This document shows, in pieces, positions 11,473 through 23,300 of a stretch of DNA of 64,000 nucleotides. The notes under the pieces were generated by a model. It saw only the letters and a program-made list of their open reading frames with translations. It had not been told where the DNA came from and ran no database searches. Origin of the DNA: Ciona intestinalis. Taxonomy: Eukaryota > Chordata > Ascidiacea > Phlebobranchia > Cionidae. Every line of letters begins with the position of its first letter. Position 1 is the first letter of the stretch. Made by a program: the position numbers and the translations under genes. The stretch is from positions 4,289,001 through 4,353,000 of the forward strand of contig NC_020173.2 in the NCBI RefSeq assembly GCF_000224145.3, in the 5' to 3' direction.

Positions 11473-13857
11473 CTAACCAAAGAATCCGTACACGCTGTCT
11501 GTGTCAAACCAATCAACTTCTTGTGCTTGTTTGGATGGTTTAATCACATTGCTGGTTTTGCTTGGGGTCTTCTTCCACACTGGCTTCTTCCTCTTTTCTG
11601 TGCGTGGTGTTACAGATTTGCATGGCATGGCCGAGTTACGTGGGGTGGCTGATTTCATTTGTATCAGTGCTTGTTCTCTACGACCATAACGGTGCTTTGG
11701 CGTGCTATGCTTTGGAAATTCACCTAGCTCAAGCTTCTGAATACATTTTGTGGGAGAAGGTGACAGAATATCGTTGTTGTTGAAGTGATTGTCATCCAAC
11801 TTTTGCTTCTTAACCACATTTTCATTTAAATTCATCAAATTTTCAACTTCGGTATACACCCGATCATTCATATTGTTTTTGCTCGACTTGGATAACTTTT
11901 CAGGTGCTCTCGATTTTTTTAGAAGTTCTGACTTCAGAATTTTAATTTCCATCTCCATTTGACCAATCACTTCATCCTGTTCTTTTCGCACAGCTTTTAC
12001 TTGATTGTAATATTTCTTTGTTTCAACTAAAGACTGTTCCTTAACTGCCAACTCTTCACGTATGCTTCCAGCATCTTCCTTAGCGGAAACAATAACACTT
12101 TCTTTTTTTTGAAGCAGCGATTTCAACCGACAAATTTCATTTTCCTGACTCTGATTCGAGATTTTCAGTTCAGCCAGTTCTTTGTTTACTGTAGTTAAGT
12201 TGTTTTCTAAATTCTTCTCATTACTGGTACTTGTAGAATTTTTATCATCTAACATTTTTTGCAGCTTGCTTCTATCTTTTTCAAGTTCAGAAATTTTTCT
12301 TGCTCCTGTTTCCACTTCCAGTTTCAACGCTCCACATTCGTTACCGTACCTCTCTTTTTCCAGTTCAAACTCTTTAAGAGTTTTAGTCAAGCTAAGGTTC
12401 TGTTGTTTCATTGAAAGCATTTTATCTGTATCATCAGCTTGATTTTTCGTAAGATCATCATATTGCTTTTGTAAATTCTCTAAACTGACCTGTCTTTGCT
12501 CCAATGCTTTTTGAACAGTCTCCAGTTCAGCTTGTTTGTCCTTAACTAAGTTTTCCATCGATACTTTAGCATCTTTCTGTAGTTTCTCTATCTCCTGTTC
12601 CTTCAATTTAACCTGTGCATTCAGCTTACCTACTTCTTGTTTTTTCACTGATTTTAATTCCTTCAACTGCTGTAGAAGCTCTTTAACCCTTTTCTCCAAA
12701 TTTGACCTCAATTCAGACATTTTACTTTGCTGTTCATCCATTTGCTCCAAAATCTCCGCACTACCCTTTTTATTCAAAGCCTTCAGCTCCTTTACCTCAA
12801 CCTTATGCTGCTGCTGCATTTCCCTAAGTTTGGCCTTGAACTCTTTCTCAGTATCATTCTTTTCTTTCATAGCAGCTTCCAAGTTATCACCCGAAATTTT
12901 TAAATCAATACTTTTCTGTTCAACTAACTTTTCCAGCTTATTTATTTCATTATTGCTTGATGCATGCAATTGCTCTGATTTTGCTTGTTCACTTCCAAGT
13001 TTCTCTTTTAAATCAAGTAATGCTCCTTCCTGAGTCTCCAACGATTCTTCTACCTCCTTTAACTTGTTTTTCTTTTCCTCCAGCAAAACTTTTGTTTCAT
13101 TGCACTCTTTTTGCAGCATCTGCATATGTAACTCATTGGCATTGATCTGTTTCTCACAGCTTGCAATCTTCTCCCTATACTCTGATCCCTGCTTTATCAT
13201 AACTTCCTGTTCCTCTGCAAGTTTTTCAGCAAGCACCGAACTTTCCAGTTGATATCTACTACGCAGTTCTTTGCACTCTTCTAATTTTGCTTTTATCTCT
13301 TCCAATTCTTGTGCATGAGTAGCAGTCAATTTGTTCACATTCTCCTGAGCCTGAACCAGCTTTTTCTCATGCACGGAACTTCGCTTTTCGCAAGTGTGAA
13401 ATAGGTTTTTAAAATCAACCGACAACTCATTGATAGCCATTTTGGTTTCCATACTTTCGGACGCAATCATTTCCTTATACCCTTCACATAACTTTAGAGT
13501 ATCACTCAAATCGTAGACCTGACTTTTTAGCAAGTTACACAGCTCTCTTGTTGAATCAATTTTCTGAAGACAAATGCTACGTTTTCCAATTTCTTCGTGC
13601 ATTTTTGTACTGACAGCTTCACCTTCCATCTGCACCTCAAGTAGGGATTTTCTTTGCGACTCCACAGTAATAGTCAGATCATGGACTGCACGTTCCAGCT
13701 CTTGTCGCCTCAGATCACCCTGGAGATTCCAGATCCGAATCTTTTCTGCTTCGGTTTTAAGAAGCTTAATATTAGACTCAACCATGGATGACCCATATTG
13801 ATCAAACAAATGCTTCTCATTCTTTTCTTGAAAATTAGGTAAAAGTACGCCAGGCAT
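11473..13857 (-). CDS. SYCP1: Synaptonemal complex protein 1 homologue (single exon)
   Basis: An uninterrupted 794 aa frame from the ATG at 13857; a longer frame upstream begins only with TTG. It is almost entirely coiled coil, as expected for the transverse filament of the synaptonemal complex, which holds homologous chromosomes together in meiosis. Identification rests on the conserved N-terminal block: EAEKIRIWNLQGDLRRQE, ESQRKSLLEVQMEGE, and above all TRELCNLLKSQVYDLSDTLK, matching the SYCP1 signature TRHLCNLLK and its surroundings. The C-terminal ~120 residues are basic and rich in SATPR/SVTPR/KTPSKT motifs, like the DNA-binding tail of vertebrate SYCP1. Vertebrate SYCP1 is somewhat longer (~976 aa) and has many introns, whereas this copy has none. 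Confidence 0.88.
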   Translation of the reverse strand: MPGVLLPNFQEKNEKHLFDQYGSSMVESNIKLLKTEAEKIRIWNLQGDLRRQELERAVHDLTITVESQRKSLLEVQMEGEAVSTKMHEEIGKRSICLQKIDSTRELCNLLKSQVYDLSDTLKLCEGYKEMIASESMETKMAINELSVDFKNLFHTCEKRSSVHEKKLVQAQENVNKLTATHAQELEEIKAKLEECKELRSRYQLESSVLAEKLAEEQEVMIKQGSEYREKIASCEKQINANELHMQMLQKECNETKVLLEEKKNKLKEVEESLETQEGALLDLKEKLGSEQAKSEQLHASSNNEINKLEKLVEQKSIDLKISGDNLEAAMKEKNDTEKEFKAKLREMQQQHKVEVKELKALNKKGSAEILEQMDEQQSKMSELRSNLEKRVKELLQQLKELKSVKKQEVGKLNAQVKLKEQEIEKLQKDAKVSMENLVKDKQAELETVQKALEQRQVSLENLQKQYDDLTKNQADDTDKMLSMKQQNLSLTKTLKEFELEKERYGNECGALKLEVETGARKISELEKDRSKLQKMLDDKNSTSTSNEKNLENNLTTVNKELAELKISNQSQENEICRLKSLLQKKESVIVSAKEDAGSIREELAVKEQSLVETKKYYNQVKAVRKEQDEVIGQMEMEIKILKSELLKKSRAPEKLSKSSKNNMNDRVYTEVENLMNLNENVVKKQKLDDNHFNNNDILSPSPTKCIQKLELGEFPKHSTPKHRYGRREQALIQMKSATPRNSAMPCKSVTPRTEKRKKPVWKKTPSKTSNVIKPSKQAQEVDWFDTDSVYGFFG

Positions 13858-14916
13858 TTTTATTAACAAGCTGACAATACCAAAAGTCTCAAAAACTATG
13901 TTACAACGTTTAATTTATTTTGGCTATCTATAAGAGAGCACAAAAACATAATGTATATCAATATATGAATGCACATTATGTAACAGACTTTTTTATTACA
14001 GTGTCCGAACAAAAACAATCCAATAGTCCTATTAAAATTGTACAACTTCAGCAAACATAGCTTCGATATTTTAACTGTCAAAATGAGAATCTTTAAGTAC
14101 CGCACAGCCTATCCTTTAACAAAAAAACAAATAATGCAATTTGTACACGAAGAAAAAATAGTTAGTTTACTTGATTTCTAATAAAATCCGGGATTTTCCC
14201 TTGATAAATTACCGCCTGTTTGGGGTGTTTCAATTTTCCTGAATTTGCCATTCTAATTGAAAACTAAATCAAGTTTAGTAACTAACCGTACAACTTTGTT
14301 ATATATGTTACCTTCATTATTTGCTTACAAAAACATATCGCAATGTTTTGAAATAAAACAATATCCAGAATATCGGTAGCTGATACTTTTAAACACAAAT
14401 ACAGGTTTAAAATATATAACTTTCCTAAAACTAATATAGTAAACCGTTTTCTAAAATTACTAAAATAAAAGACGTTTTATTGTTTTTTAAAAAGTTCAAA
14501 TTCTTTTACGGTCTGTGATGTCATAATCACACTATATGTGACATCGCCTGAATTGTGTTTTAACCAAAACGGTATTTGAAAGAAAATGTTTTTTAAACGT
14601 TTGTAAATGCAATATACAGACATGCATTGCAATTTTATATACATTATCAAACCCATGAAAAATGGCATTCCAACCCTATTAACGCCTCACGTGGTTGTGT
14701 TGTTGTTAACCGTAGCACACCGCTTGTTTGTTCTGTGCCTACTAGATTACATACAGTTAGTAATTTGGCCAGTTACTTAAAGTGGACGTAAAGTTTAATC
14801 ATTATGAGATCTTAAATATTATTCTTGTTTCGTAAATTAAATTTAAAATCACATGAATGTGTTTTTCACAAGTTAACAGTTAATTTATTATTTTTGTCAG
14901 AAATCGTTTTTGCAAC
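13858..14916. other. Divergent intergenic region between SYCP1 and SRSF1
   Basis: About 1.06 kb that must hold promoters in both directions. A tttttgtcag acceptor lies just upstream of the SRSF1 ATG, consistent with a 5' UTR intron or trans-splice site. No other feature is clear. Confidence 0.4.
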
Positions 14917-16185
14917 ATGAGTTCGCGTGATGACGTTGACTGTCGGGTATATGTTGGTAATCTCCCACCTGATGTAAGAGAAAAAGACGTGGAAGACTTA
15001 TTTTACAAATATGGTTCTATCCGCCATGTTAATTTGAAAAATCGCAGAGGTCCACCATTTGCATTTGTTGAATTTGAAGATAGAAGGTACGGCATATGGT
15101 GTTTTGATGTTTATTTTATGTTTCTGCACAAATGGTTTTAAAACAAGGTAACATTTTTGTAAGTGTTGTAAATAAAATCTTTGGCTTACTTTTAAAGTAA
15201 GAGATAACTCATAAACTAGCACAAAGTGTATTAAAACATGGGTCATAATATTAACCACTATCATTTCTGATCACGCGAGGATAAAGCAAGCTATATACAT
15301 CCGATACTTACATGTAGGCTATATATATTATCATTTTAAGGGATGCGGAAGATTCAGTTCACGGTAGAAATGGTTACAACTTTGATGGATACAAACTTCG
15401 AGTTGAACATCCTCGTGGAAATGGTCCTTCCCAACGGCCGGCATATGGAATGTCAAGTTTCAGAGCAAGAGGGGGGCCGCCTTCACGAAGAACGGATTTT
15501 AGAGTTATGGTGTCTGGTAAATAAGTTCCTTAAAAATACCTATATGCCTTATCACGTATTTAGCTGTTTTTTTTCTGTATGAAATTTGTTCTTAAACATT
15601 TTATTTATGTTGTGATTTCTTGGTTACTAGTGCCATGTAAGTGATCTCACAATCCATTCCTTTTGTAGGGCTTCCTCCAACTGGCAGTTGGCAGGATTTA
15701 AAAGATCACATGAGAGAAGCTGGTGATGTGTGTTATGCTGATGTTTATCGTGATGGAACTGGAGTTGTTGAGTTTGTCAACCGAGATGACATGCAATTTG
15801 CTGTCAAGCATCTGGATGACACGAAGTTTCGTTCTCATGAGGTTGGTGTCTTTAGTTTGACGTATTGTTTTTTTAAATTAAGTAAACACAGCCAATAATT
15901 TTAAGTAATAGCCTGCAAAATCTTTTTTTACATTAAGTAATAGCATGCTAAAACAAACTTATAAATATGTAATTAAATAAAATTTTGTTCAACAAGGGTG
16001 AAACTGCTTATATCCGAGTAAAGATAGATGGGTCACAGTCTCCTAGACGATTAAGGTCTCGCAGTCGTGATCGTGAGCGTCGTAGGTCTCCATCCTATTC
16101 GCCAAGATATCGGTCTCGTTCTCGGTCAATTTCACCACAACGTCGTTCATATTCCAATTCTCCTCGCAGATCTCGTTCGCGTTGA
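14917..16185 (+). CDS. SRSF1: Serine/arginine-rich splicing factor 1
   Basis: Four exons (14917-15086, 15341-15516, 15669-15841, 15997-16185) give 708 nt and 235 aa (human 248). RRM1 contains RNP2 CRVYVGNLP and RNP1 [12 protein letters not shown] short RG-rich linker follows, then a pseudo-RRM with the diagnostic heptapeptide SWQDLKD. The C-terminal RS domain begins [16 protein letters not shown] and ends [12 protein letters not shown]1 binds exonic enhancers and promotes spliceosome recruitment; the RS domain is phosphorylated by SRPK and CLK kinases. Intron 1 contains SINE-like sequence. Confidence 0.96.
15185..15312. repeat. SINE-derived fragment in SRSF1 intron 1
   Basis: The segment from 'taactcataaactagcac' to 'cacgcgaggataaagcaagctatatacatc' resembles pieces near 45430-45590 and 63925-64000, sharing the order taactcgtaag...cacaagtgt...cacgc(g)aggataaagcaagttacatcc. 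It is a dispersed repeat fragment. Confidence 0.5.
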
Positions 16186-17362
16186 AGTAGCTCGCCATTC
16201 TGTTAGAGGTCAAGTTTTTGCAACAGGAACTTTCTAATTTGGTTCTGCCAGATTTGAATTCAAATTACTTTCTAAACTTTAGAATTGCTAATAGTCTGTC
16301 ACATGCTTACTTCTGTAAGCTCGGTTTTTTTTAGACTGCTAATTGCATTTACAAACTCTTTAAACTGCAGTTTGCTTGGACTAGGATAACTGAGGAGGTT
16401 CTGGTATAAATGGAAATGAAAACGCACTAAAATGGAGACTAACAGGACTGGAAAATAAGGAATCTAAACTAAACTAGGTACTTCAAAAGTACAACTAATC
16501 ATACATTTTTCACCCTGTAAAAACGAGTTCTGCCTATCTGTAGTTCCCAACGTGCTTGTTATGAAGTGTATGTATTGTGAAACCTTGTATGTGATCTGAT
16601 TATGTCAATGTTACTTTTTGTCACTAGCTTGTACCAAATTTGCATTCGTAGCTGCCCAAGTACCTTTGGAGTGTTTTTCAGACCTAACTCTATTATGCAT
16701 TTTTGCCCATAGATAACTATGGATATGGAGCTAGTGCGATCTATAACTAAGGACAGGATTTTATGGATAAATGGAAACTAACTTTAGGAGTTCGCAGGAT
16801 TGGAATTGGAGTTAGCCTGGATATTTAAGCCTAGTTTTAGTTTTTAAAAAATTACTTTGGATAAGTTTACAGGTAGGTATATCATAAACGATGCATCTTT
16901 CAAGCTGAAGTGAACTGCCATCCCAATAAACCAGTTGTTGTGTAGTTTTTGCTGTGAAATCTATCTGACAATTATGCATACATAAGAGGTTGATTTTAAT
17001 GTTGCTATTAGACCACTACAGCAGAAAATTTAAACTACTAAAAGACAATTGTTAAATTGAAGATGCCGAATTAGGTTTTATTTAAATTAATCTATATAAA
17101 ATATGAAGAATCTCAAAAACAAGCATAAATTGTAAACAGTTTAATATAACAATGTTATTCTTAGGTAAAATTAAAAGAGTCAACAAGCATTGCTAATGTG
17201 GAGATAATTCTAGGAGAAAGCAGTTAAACAAAATGTTGAAACTCTGTGGAAACACTTAAAGCATACTTGCATAATTAATAAAAAATGTAAGATTGAGAGT
17301 AAAATGATTTGAAGAAAGGAATTAAAATCAAAATGAGCATGAGAATTAAAATTAAAGAGGCA
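16186..17362. other. Convergent 3' region of SRSF1 and MOCOS
   Basis: Contains the 3' UTRs of two convergent genes. No conserved frame, repeat array or RNA gene is visible; an aataaa lies near 16926. Confidence 0.4.
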
Positions 17363-20300
17363 TTAGTTATACAAAAACATCTTATCACCAACAGCAATTG
17401 CACTTTCTGTACACTCACAGTACAGATAAATACCAAAATGATTTCTGCGTTTTTGTTGCTTGTTGGCATAGTGAGGAGGAGGTAGTGTACCTAAAGTTCG
17501 CAATGGCTCCAAACCCTTTTCTCCAGTTTTGTGGTCAACACACACCATACTACACCTGCTGCTTAAGCCACAAAACTTAAAGTTGACCATTTCTAGCTTG
17601 TTCTTGAGCACTAAACCTGACCAGGACTCTTCCTCAAAAGGCTTGCAACCTGCCACAAGTAAATTGCATCTAAAACGACTAACAATTTCATCAAATGCAA
17701 GTAAATCGCTGTTGAATTGCTCTTGTGATTTCTTCATTTGCCTTTGAAGATGTTCAACGGATTCTCTTGTCAGCAGTAAATATTGTGCTTCATTTGTAAG
17801 TGTAATACTTTGCAAATTAGAGAAGCCATTTTCATCATGTATTGCTTTGTTAACTTTAGAAAACCGAGGATCATTGTTCTTTTTTATCAAATGAGATTTG
17901 TAACCCAAGAAATCAGTGAGCCAGGTCATTACTTTTTGGCCACAGTCATTACCTAATACCCTGCAAAAACACTATTGTTTGACATACATAAAGCATAGTT
18001 ACAATGATATCTCCGACTTGGTGAGACAACAATAAATTAACTAGAATTTAATGAGCATTAATTGATTTTAAAATAGAAGTTTTTGTTTTTCACACTGTAC
18101 ATGTAAAATACTGCATTGTATCTTTAACAGTCGGATAAATTAAAACTGACAAAGAAAAAAGATAACTATTGAGGTAATAAATAAGGTAATTTGATAGAGG
18201 ATCTATTACAGACACCATGTAATAAATAGTTTAATCCAACCAATCATAGCTTACCTATCTCCGCAAACTTTACTTTGACAAGCATTCACCTTTAACATAT
18301 TTTGCTCACAGTCCATGAAATCCAATGAGACAGTTACCGAGCCATGACCATCAGCTCTAACAAATAACAATTAATAACATTAAAATTTGGGTTTTAGCCA
18401 TATTTATAGGAATCAAATATATTTGTATACCGCTCGGATTAAATAAATAATCTTAATGTTTTCTCGAGCGTCAGGGCAATGACAGCCATTATAATACATT
18501 AACTTTCCAAAAGTTGCAGACTTGCGGCTCATTTTATTAAACTTACTCTAAAGTCAAAGTTTGGGCCTTTAAATCTAATGTAGGTTGAATAAGTGCAAGC
18601 ATGTTCTCCCGCTTTAAAGTCAAACAAACTCCAAAATTATTTACAATCATCCACATTCTATCATACATAAGGCCAGTGCTGCATAGTTCCCATTGTTTTA
18701 CCTGTAATATCATTTAAATTTGTATAAAATAAAGGAAAATATTTTTTCTTTTTAATATATGGCTGACAATTGAGACAACCCATTAGTGACCACTGGGTTG
18801 AAGCAACCGTCGTTGGGTGTCTTGCTCAAGAACATACATGGACAATGGTGGCAGCATTGAGACTTAAACTTACAACCTCTTAAAAAAGGCAAGGCACTGG
18901 GCTGGATAGGTATAAAGATTGTACAAACACTGTTACGCAAATTTTATCTTATTTGCATTGTTTACTGATTAACTTAGTGCGGAAGCTCCTGGTTTAACCT
19001 CTACCTGCATGACACAAAACTAGCAAAATAAAAACTTTAAAACAATATTTGCATTTCATGACGTACCTCAATTGCTCGGCAAGATTTAATCGGATATACA
19101 AATATCTTCTCTAAGCTTAGTGAACGTTGGCTTGCTTTTATGGTAGAGGATGCATCATAAAATATGTCACCATTGGAAATTGCAGAGGTAATAGTTTCCT
19201 AGGAAAATATTGAAAACTTTAAAAACATTTATTTGTGAGTCTAAAACATTATAGGTGTGTACTATTACACTAAACAATAAAAAATCCGATATACATTATA
19301 AAAAATGTGTAGTTACACGAGTAATACCTGAACAAAAGATTCTTTAATGAATTGCAGAAGTGAATTGATATCTGCCATTGTTGACATGTAACCTACAGAA
19401 GCACGTATTGCACCAATTGGTTGGTTATCAATAATATCAATGTGGTCTCCACATGTTCGGCCACCCTGAAAAATACAGATGTACAGTTTTAAAAAAATAA
19501 CAGTAAACATATATCTATGTGAATGTGTTTTTTACATAGACAGTACTATATATTATACTATTATATGGCCGAGTTTCCACTCTTTAAAGCTGAAAAATAC
19601 TTTAAATAAAAATATCGAAGTGAGTGGTTTATAGCTAAGGGTTAGAGACCACATGGGTTAGAGGAAAGGTGTCTGGATTTTTAATTGAGATTGGACCAGC
19701 AAGGAATGGAAAACAGTAAAAAGTTCAGTAAAAAAAGTTCAAATTTGACAATGTTTTATGAAAATGGGAAGACTTTAAATAAATGTTTGACTACTAACCA
19801 AGATATCTGTATGATAAGCAATACGCTGTGTAATTAAATCCTTTTTTGTAAATTTACCTCAAAAATATGTTTCACATTTTCAGGCTCAAGATTCAATAAC
19901 CTGACACACGCTCCTGTGTTACAAAAACAACCAGATCTTAAGTGGATATTTCGTGAAGCAGCTAGTTGAAGCACGTGATTAAAACCAACGAAACTGTAAA
20001 ATAAACAAAGGTGGCCACTTTAAACTGTGATGTTCGGTGCTTGAAAAATATGGGCCAGCAATAGTTAGTTAGAATATTCTGTGAAAGTTTGCCTACCCAC
20101 ACTGTAGAAATTTTGGGCAAAACTTATTTAACATTGTCTTATATTATTTAATCATTCATATCAGTGATTTAACTCTTATCCAGTTTGTGTTAAAACTGTA
20201 TATGTGTACACTGGAAAACATTAACTTGTTTATCGTAAAACACTTGCCTTCCATCTGCCCTTTGAATGTTAAAAGTCAAAATTCCACCCTGGAGGTTGCT

Positions 20301-23300
20301 TTCACTGTAGTCTGTATGGCTGTATACTTTAACAACTGGAGCGTCATTTGAATGCTGCAGAGCAATCAATTCATTGTATAACCTGGATTTAATATGTTTG
20401 AATATAACTTCATAATGTTTGGTCAATGGTTCATAAAAGCAGTTGCGATTTTACTAACCTATTTATGAGGGAAAATGTATGTGATTGTATAACTTTCATT
20501 GAATGGTCAATTTTATTTAAAATGTTGAATCCGTGTTGCAATGCCAATATCTCCAGAAAAGGAATGCTACCGTCTTCTAATCTAAAAATTTACAATGTAA
20601 TCTAAAAATTTAAAAAAAATTTACCCATCAGACATCAGCACTAAGTGATAAATGAATAAAAGACACTTATTGGCCTTTATGTGCTTAGACTTTGGCAATT
20701 ATAACACTATAATTATATGTTTGAATTATCAAATATGCAGTTTTATATACTGAAAACCTAAACAGTCAAACAGTAACCACAGAATTAAATGACTTTTAAA
20801 CCACCTACCAAACAACAAACACATAGATTGCAAACCGGTAGTTACATTTATATTTGAACCTGGCATCTTTTAGTTAGAAAGAGGGCATTCTGACCACGGT
20901 GCCACCAAATACACAAAATGACTTTAAAAAAAGAATGGATACAGAGCTAATGTAATACACTACAACATTTATTGCATTTTTAAATAAAATGAGATATTTT
21001 ACCTTTGGTGTAAATTTACACGGGGTTTGAAATAGTCTGAAGTTGCAAGGTAACCAGCAGCAGTTCCTCCACCAAAGTAACCTTTCTTTAAAAGCATATC
21101 TTCAGTTGTTTTTCGAACTAATAGGCAACCGAGACCTTTTTGATTAAAAATTGAGTTTTAAATTCAAGCATTCTAGAATTTGTAACAATCTTTATGATGA
21201 TTAAATTTTTAGGAACAATGTTTCTAATAAAATTTTACTTGATTTGTTGCGTGAAAGGTGGTTGAAAGTTATATTTTTGCAGTAATATGTTAATAACCAG
21301 AAACAAAAATATAGCATTCAGCCATTCACATAACTCTATATGCATCATGTGAGATATTACTGAGTGAATTGCAATCTAACTTTTGTAGAATACACCTTTT
21401 TTTCCATTAAAAACAAAATAGTATAAATAGTGTTTGGTAAAACAGCCCTCACCTGTAGGAAATCCAAACATTTTATAAAATGAAAGACAAACAAAATCTG
21501 CCGGGTTTTCTTTTAAATCTAGTTTTGAGCATGGTACAAACGCTGCAGCATCAAGTAACACATACCAGTTTTCGTTGGCATGACTGTCTAAAAAATAATA
21601 TTTAAATTTGATACAGTGGGGAAAATAATTTCCATACTTATATTATCAAGGCCATGATTTTTCACATCATGAATCCATGAAAGAGGATATTTGCATCCAG
21701 AAAAATTGCTTTGTGCAGGATATGCAAATAAGTTTCCAGTTCTGTAGCAATGAAATTGTGTTTAAAACATTAAAGGGGCATACCAATGAAAACATTAAAA
21801 CAAGTTTTTTAAAACGTTAAAGGGGCATACCACTTTAGGTTACATTTGATATCTATCCATATACAAATTTTCATTTTTCGTTGGTATGCCCCTTTAAGGT
21901 TGCTTATTTAATACTTATTCTCATGTGGCTCAAAAACATGAGTTATAACAGGGGTGTCCCTAATCGATAAACTTCTACCCACAAATTTATAACTGGTTGC
22001 ATTTTTGCCTAACCTTTTACCTATAAAGGTACTACATGTAAGGCTCAGCGTTTATGAAGCAGTAGAAATACACCAGCGGTGTAACTCATGCAGTTAAGCC
22101 ACCATATCAGAATAAAACAGAGACATTTATAAAAATGCGCATTACCTAACTGATCCATTAGAATCGCCAAGTTGTGACATACTCTTCACTTTGACTGGCG
22201 CATAGTTTTTCAAATTGAATGCAGATTTTCCACTTTGAACAATTAACAGAAATAAAACATAGGAAAGTTCTTTCAGAAAAAAAATAAACCAGGAAAATAA
22301 TATAAACCAATATGTATTGCTAAAATATGTGTTTCACTATATTGATTTATTAAAAAAAAGCTTAATCTGTTCCTGTGCAGCACTAGGAAGGTGACATACA
22401 GGAAGTATGACAAGAGTGTTTACAGTTGAGATTATATTTTTGTTTACAGTTGTGATTTTGTTACAATAATGAAAATGTCAGATAGAATGAAATGAACAAA
22501 AGTAGTTGATTTCAAACCAAACCACTCTGTTTATAATAATAATAAAATTGGCAATTATCACTTTTTACATCAAACCATTCATAGTCCGGCGCCGTGGCGT
22601 AGTGGTTAGCGCGCCTGCCTGTAACCATTAGGCCTGCCTGTAACCTTTATTAAAAAAAGCTTAATCTGTTCCTGTGCAGCACTAGGAAGGTGACATACAG
22701 GAAGTATGACAAGAGTGTTTACAGTTGAGATTATATTTTTGTTTACAGTTGTGATTTTGTTACAATAATGAAAATGTCAGATAGAATGAAATGAATAAAA
22801 GTAGTTAATTTCAAACCAAATCACTCTGTTTATAATAATAATAAAATTGGCAATTATCACTTTTTACATCAAACCATTCATAGTCCGGCGCCGTGGCGTA
22901 GTGGTTAGCGCGCCTGCCTGTAACCATTAGGTAATGGGTTCAACGCTCGTCGCTGCTACCATTGTGGGCNNNNNNNNNNNNNNNNNNNNNNNNNNNNNNN
23001 NNNNNNNNNNNNNNNNNNNTAACTCAGGGTTAAAAAAAGTTGAATTTTTCACTAAATTGAGTAAGCACCTGAAGTCCATTTAAAATTTTCAGCGAGGATT
23101 TTAATAGCCCCTGTTGCTCCATGTGTAAATACAATATCATATTCTTCACAGGAAACATTGAAGTGTGCAAGGACTGTGTTTCGGACCTAGCATGCCATAA
23201 ATAAAAAAAACACAATTATGAAAAGAAAAGCACAAAAAATCAACAAATAAATTTTAATACAACATCATATTCTTTACAAGAAACATTACAGTGTGCAAGA

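Larger units (their letters stand above)
22356..22969. repeat. ~300 bp tandem duplication ending in an N-gap
   Basis: The segment starting attaaaaaaaagcttaatctg at about 22350 recurs from about 22649, offset about 307, almost base for base. Both copies end in the same SINE head. The second copy runs into the gap at 22970-23019, so an assembly origin is likely. Confidence 0.85.

Noticed and set aside
11501-13801. Several plus-strand frames across SYCP1
   Set aside because: Shadows of a long coiled-coil coding region; serine/phenylalanine-rich translations without family features.
11040-13857. SYCP1-FAM50 operon
   Set aside because: The genes are on the same strand, but 433 bp apart, longer than the near-zero spacing typical of Ciona operons.
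22582-22969. tRNA genes
   Set aside because: A and B boxes are present, but no cloverleaf closes and the sequence continues into SINE tails; these are SINE heads. The same applies at 62280-62378 and 63370-63450.
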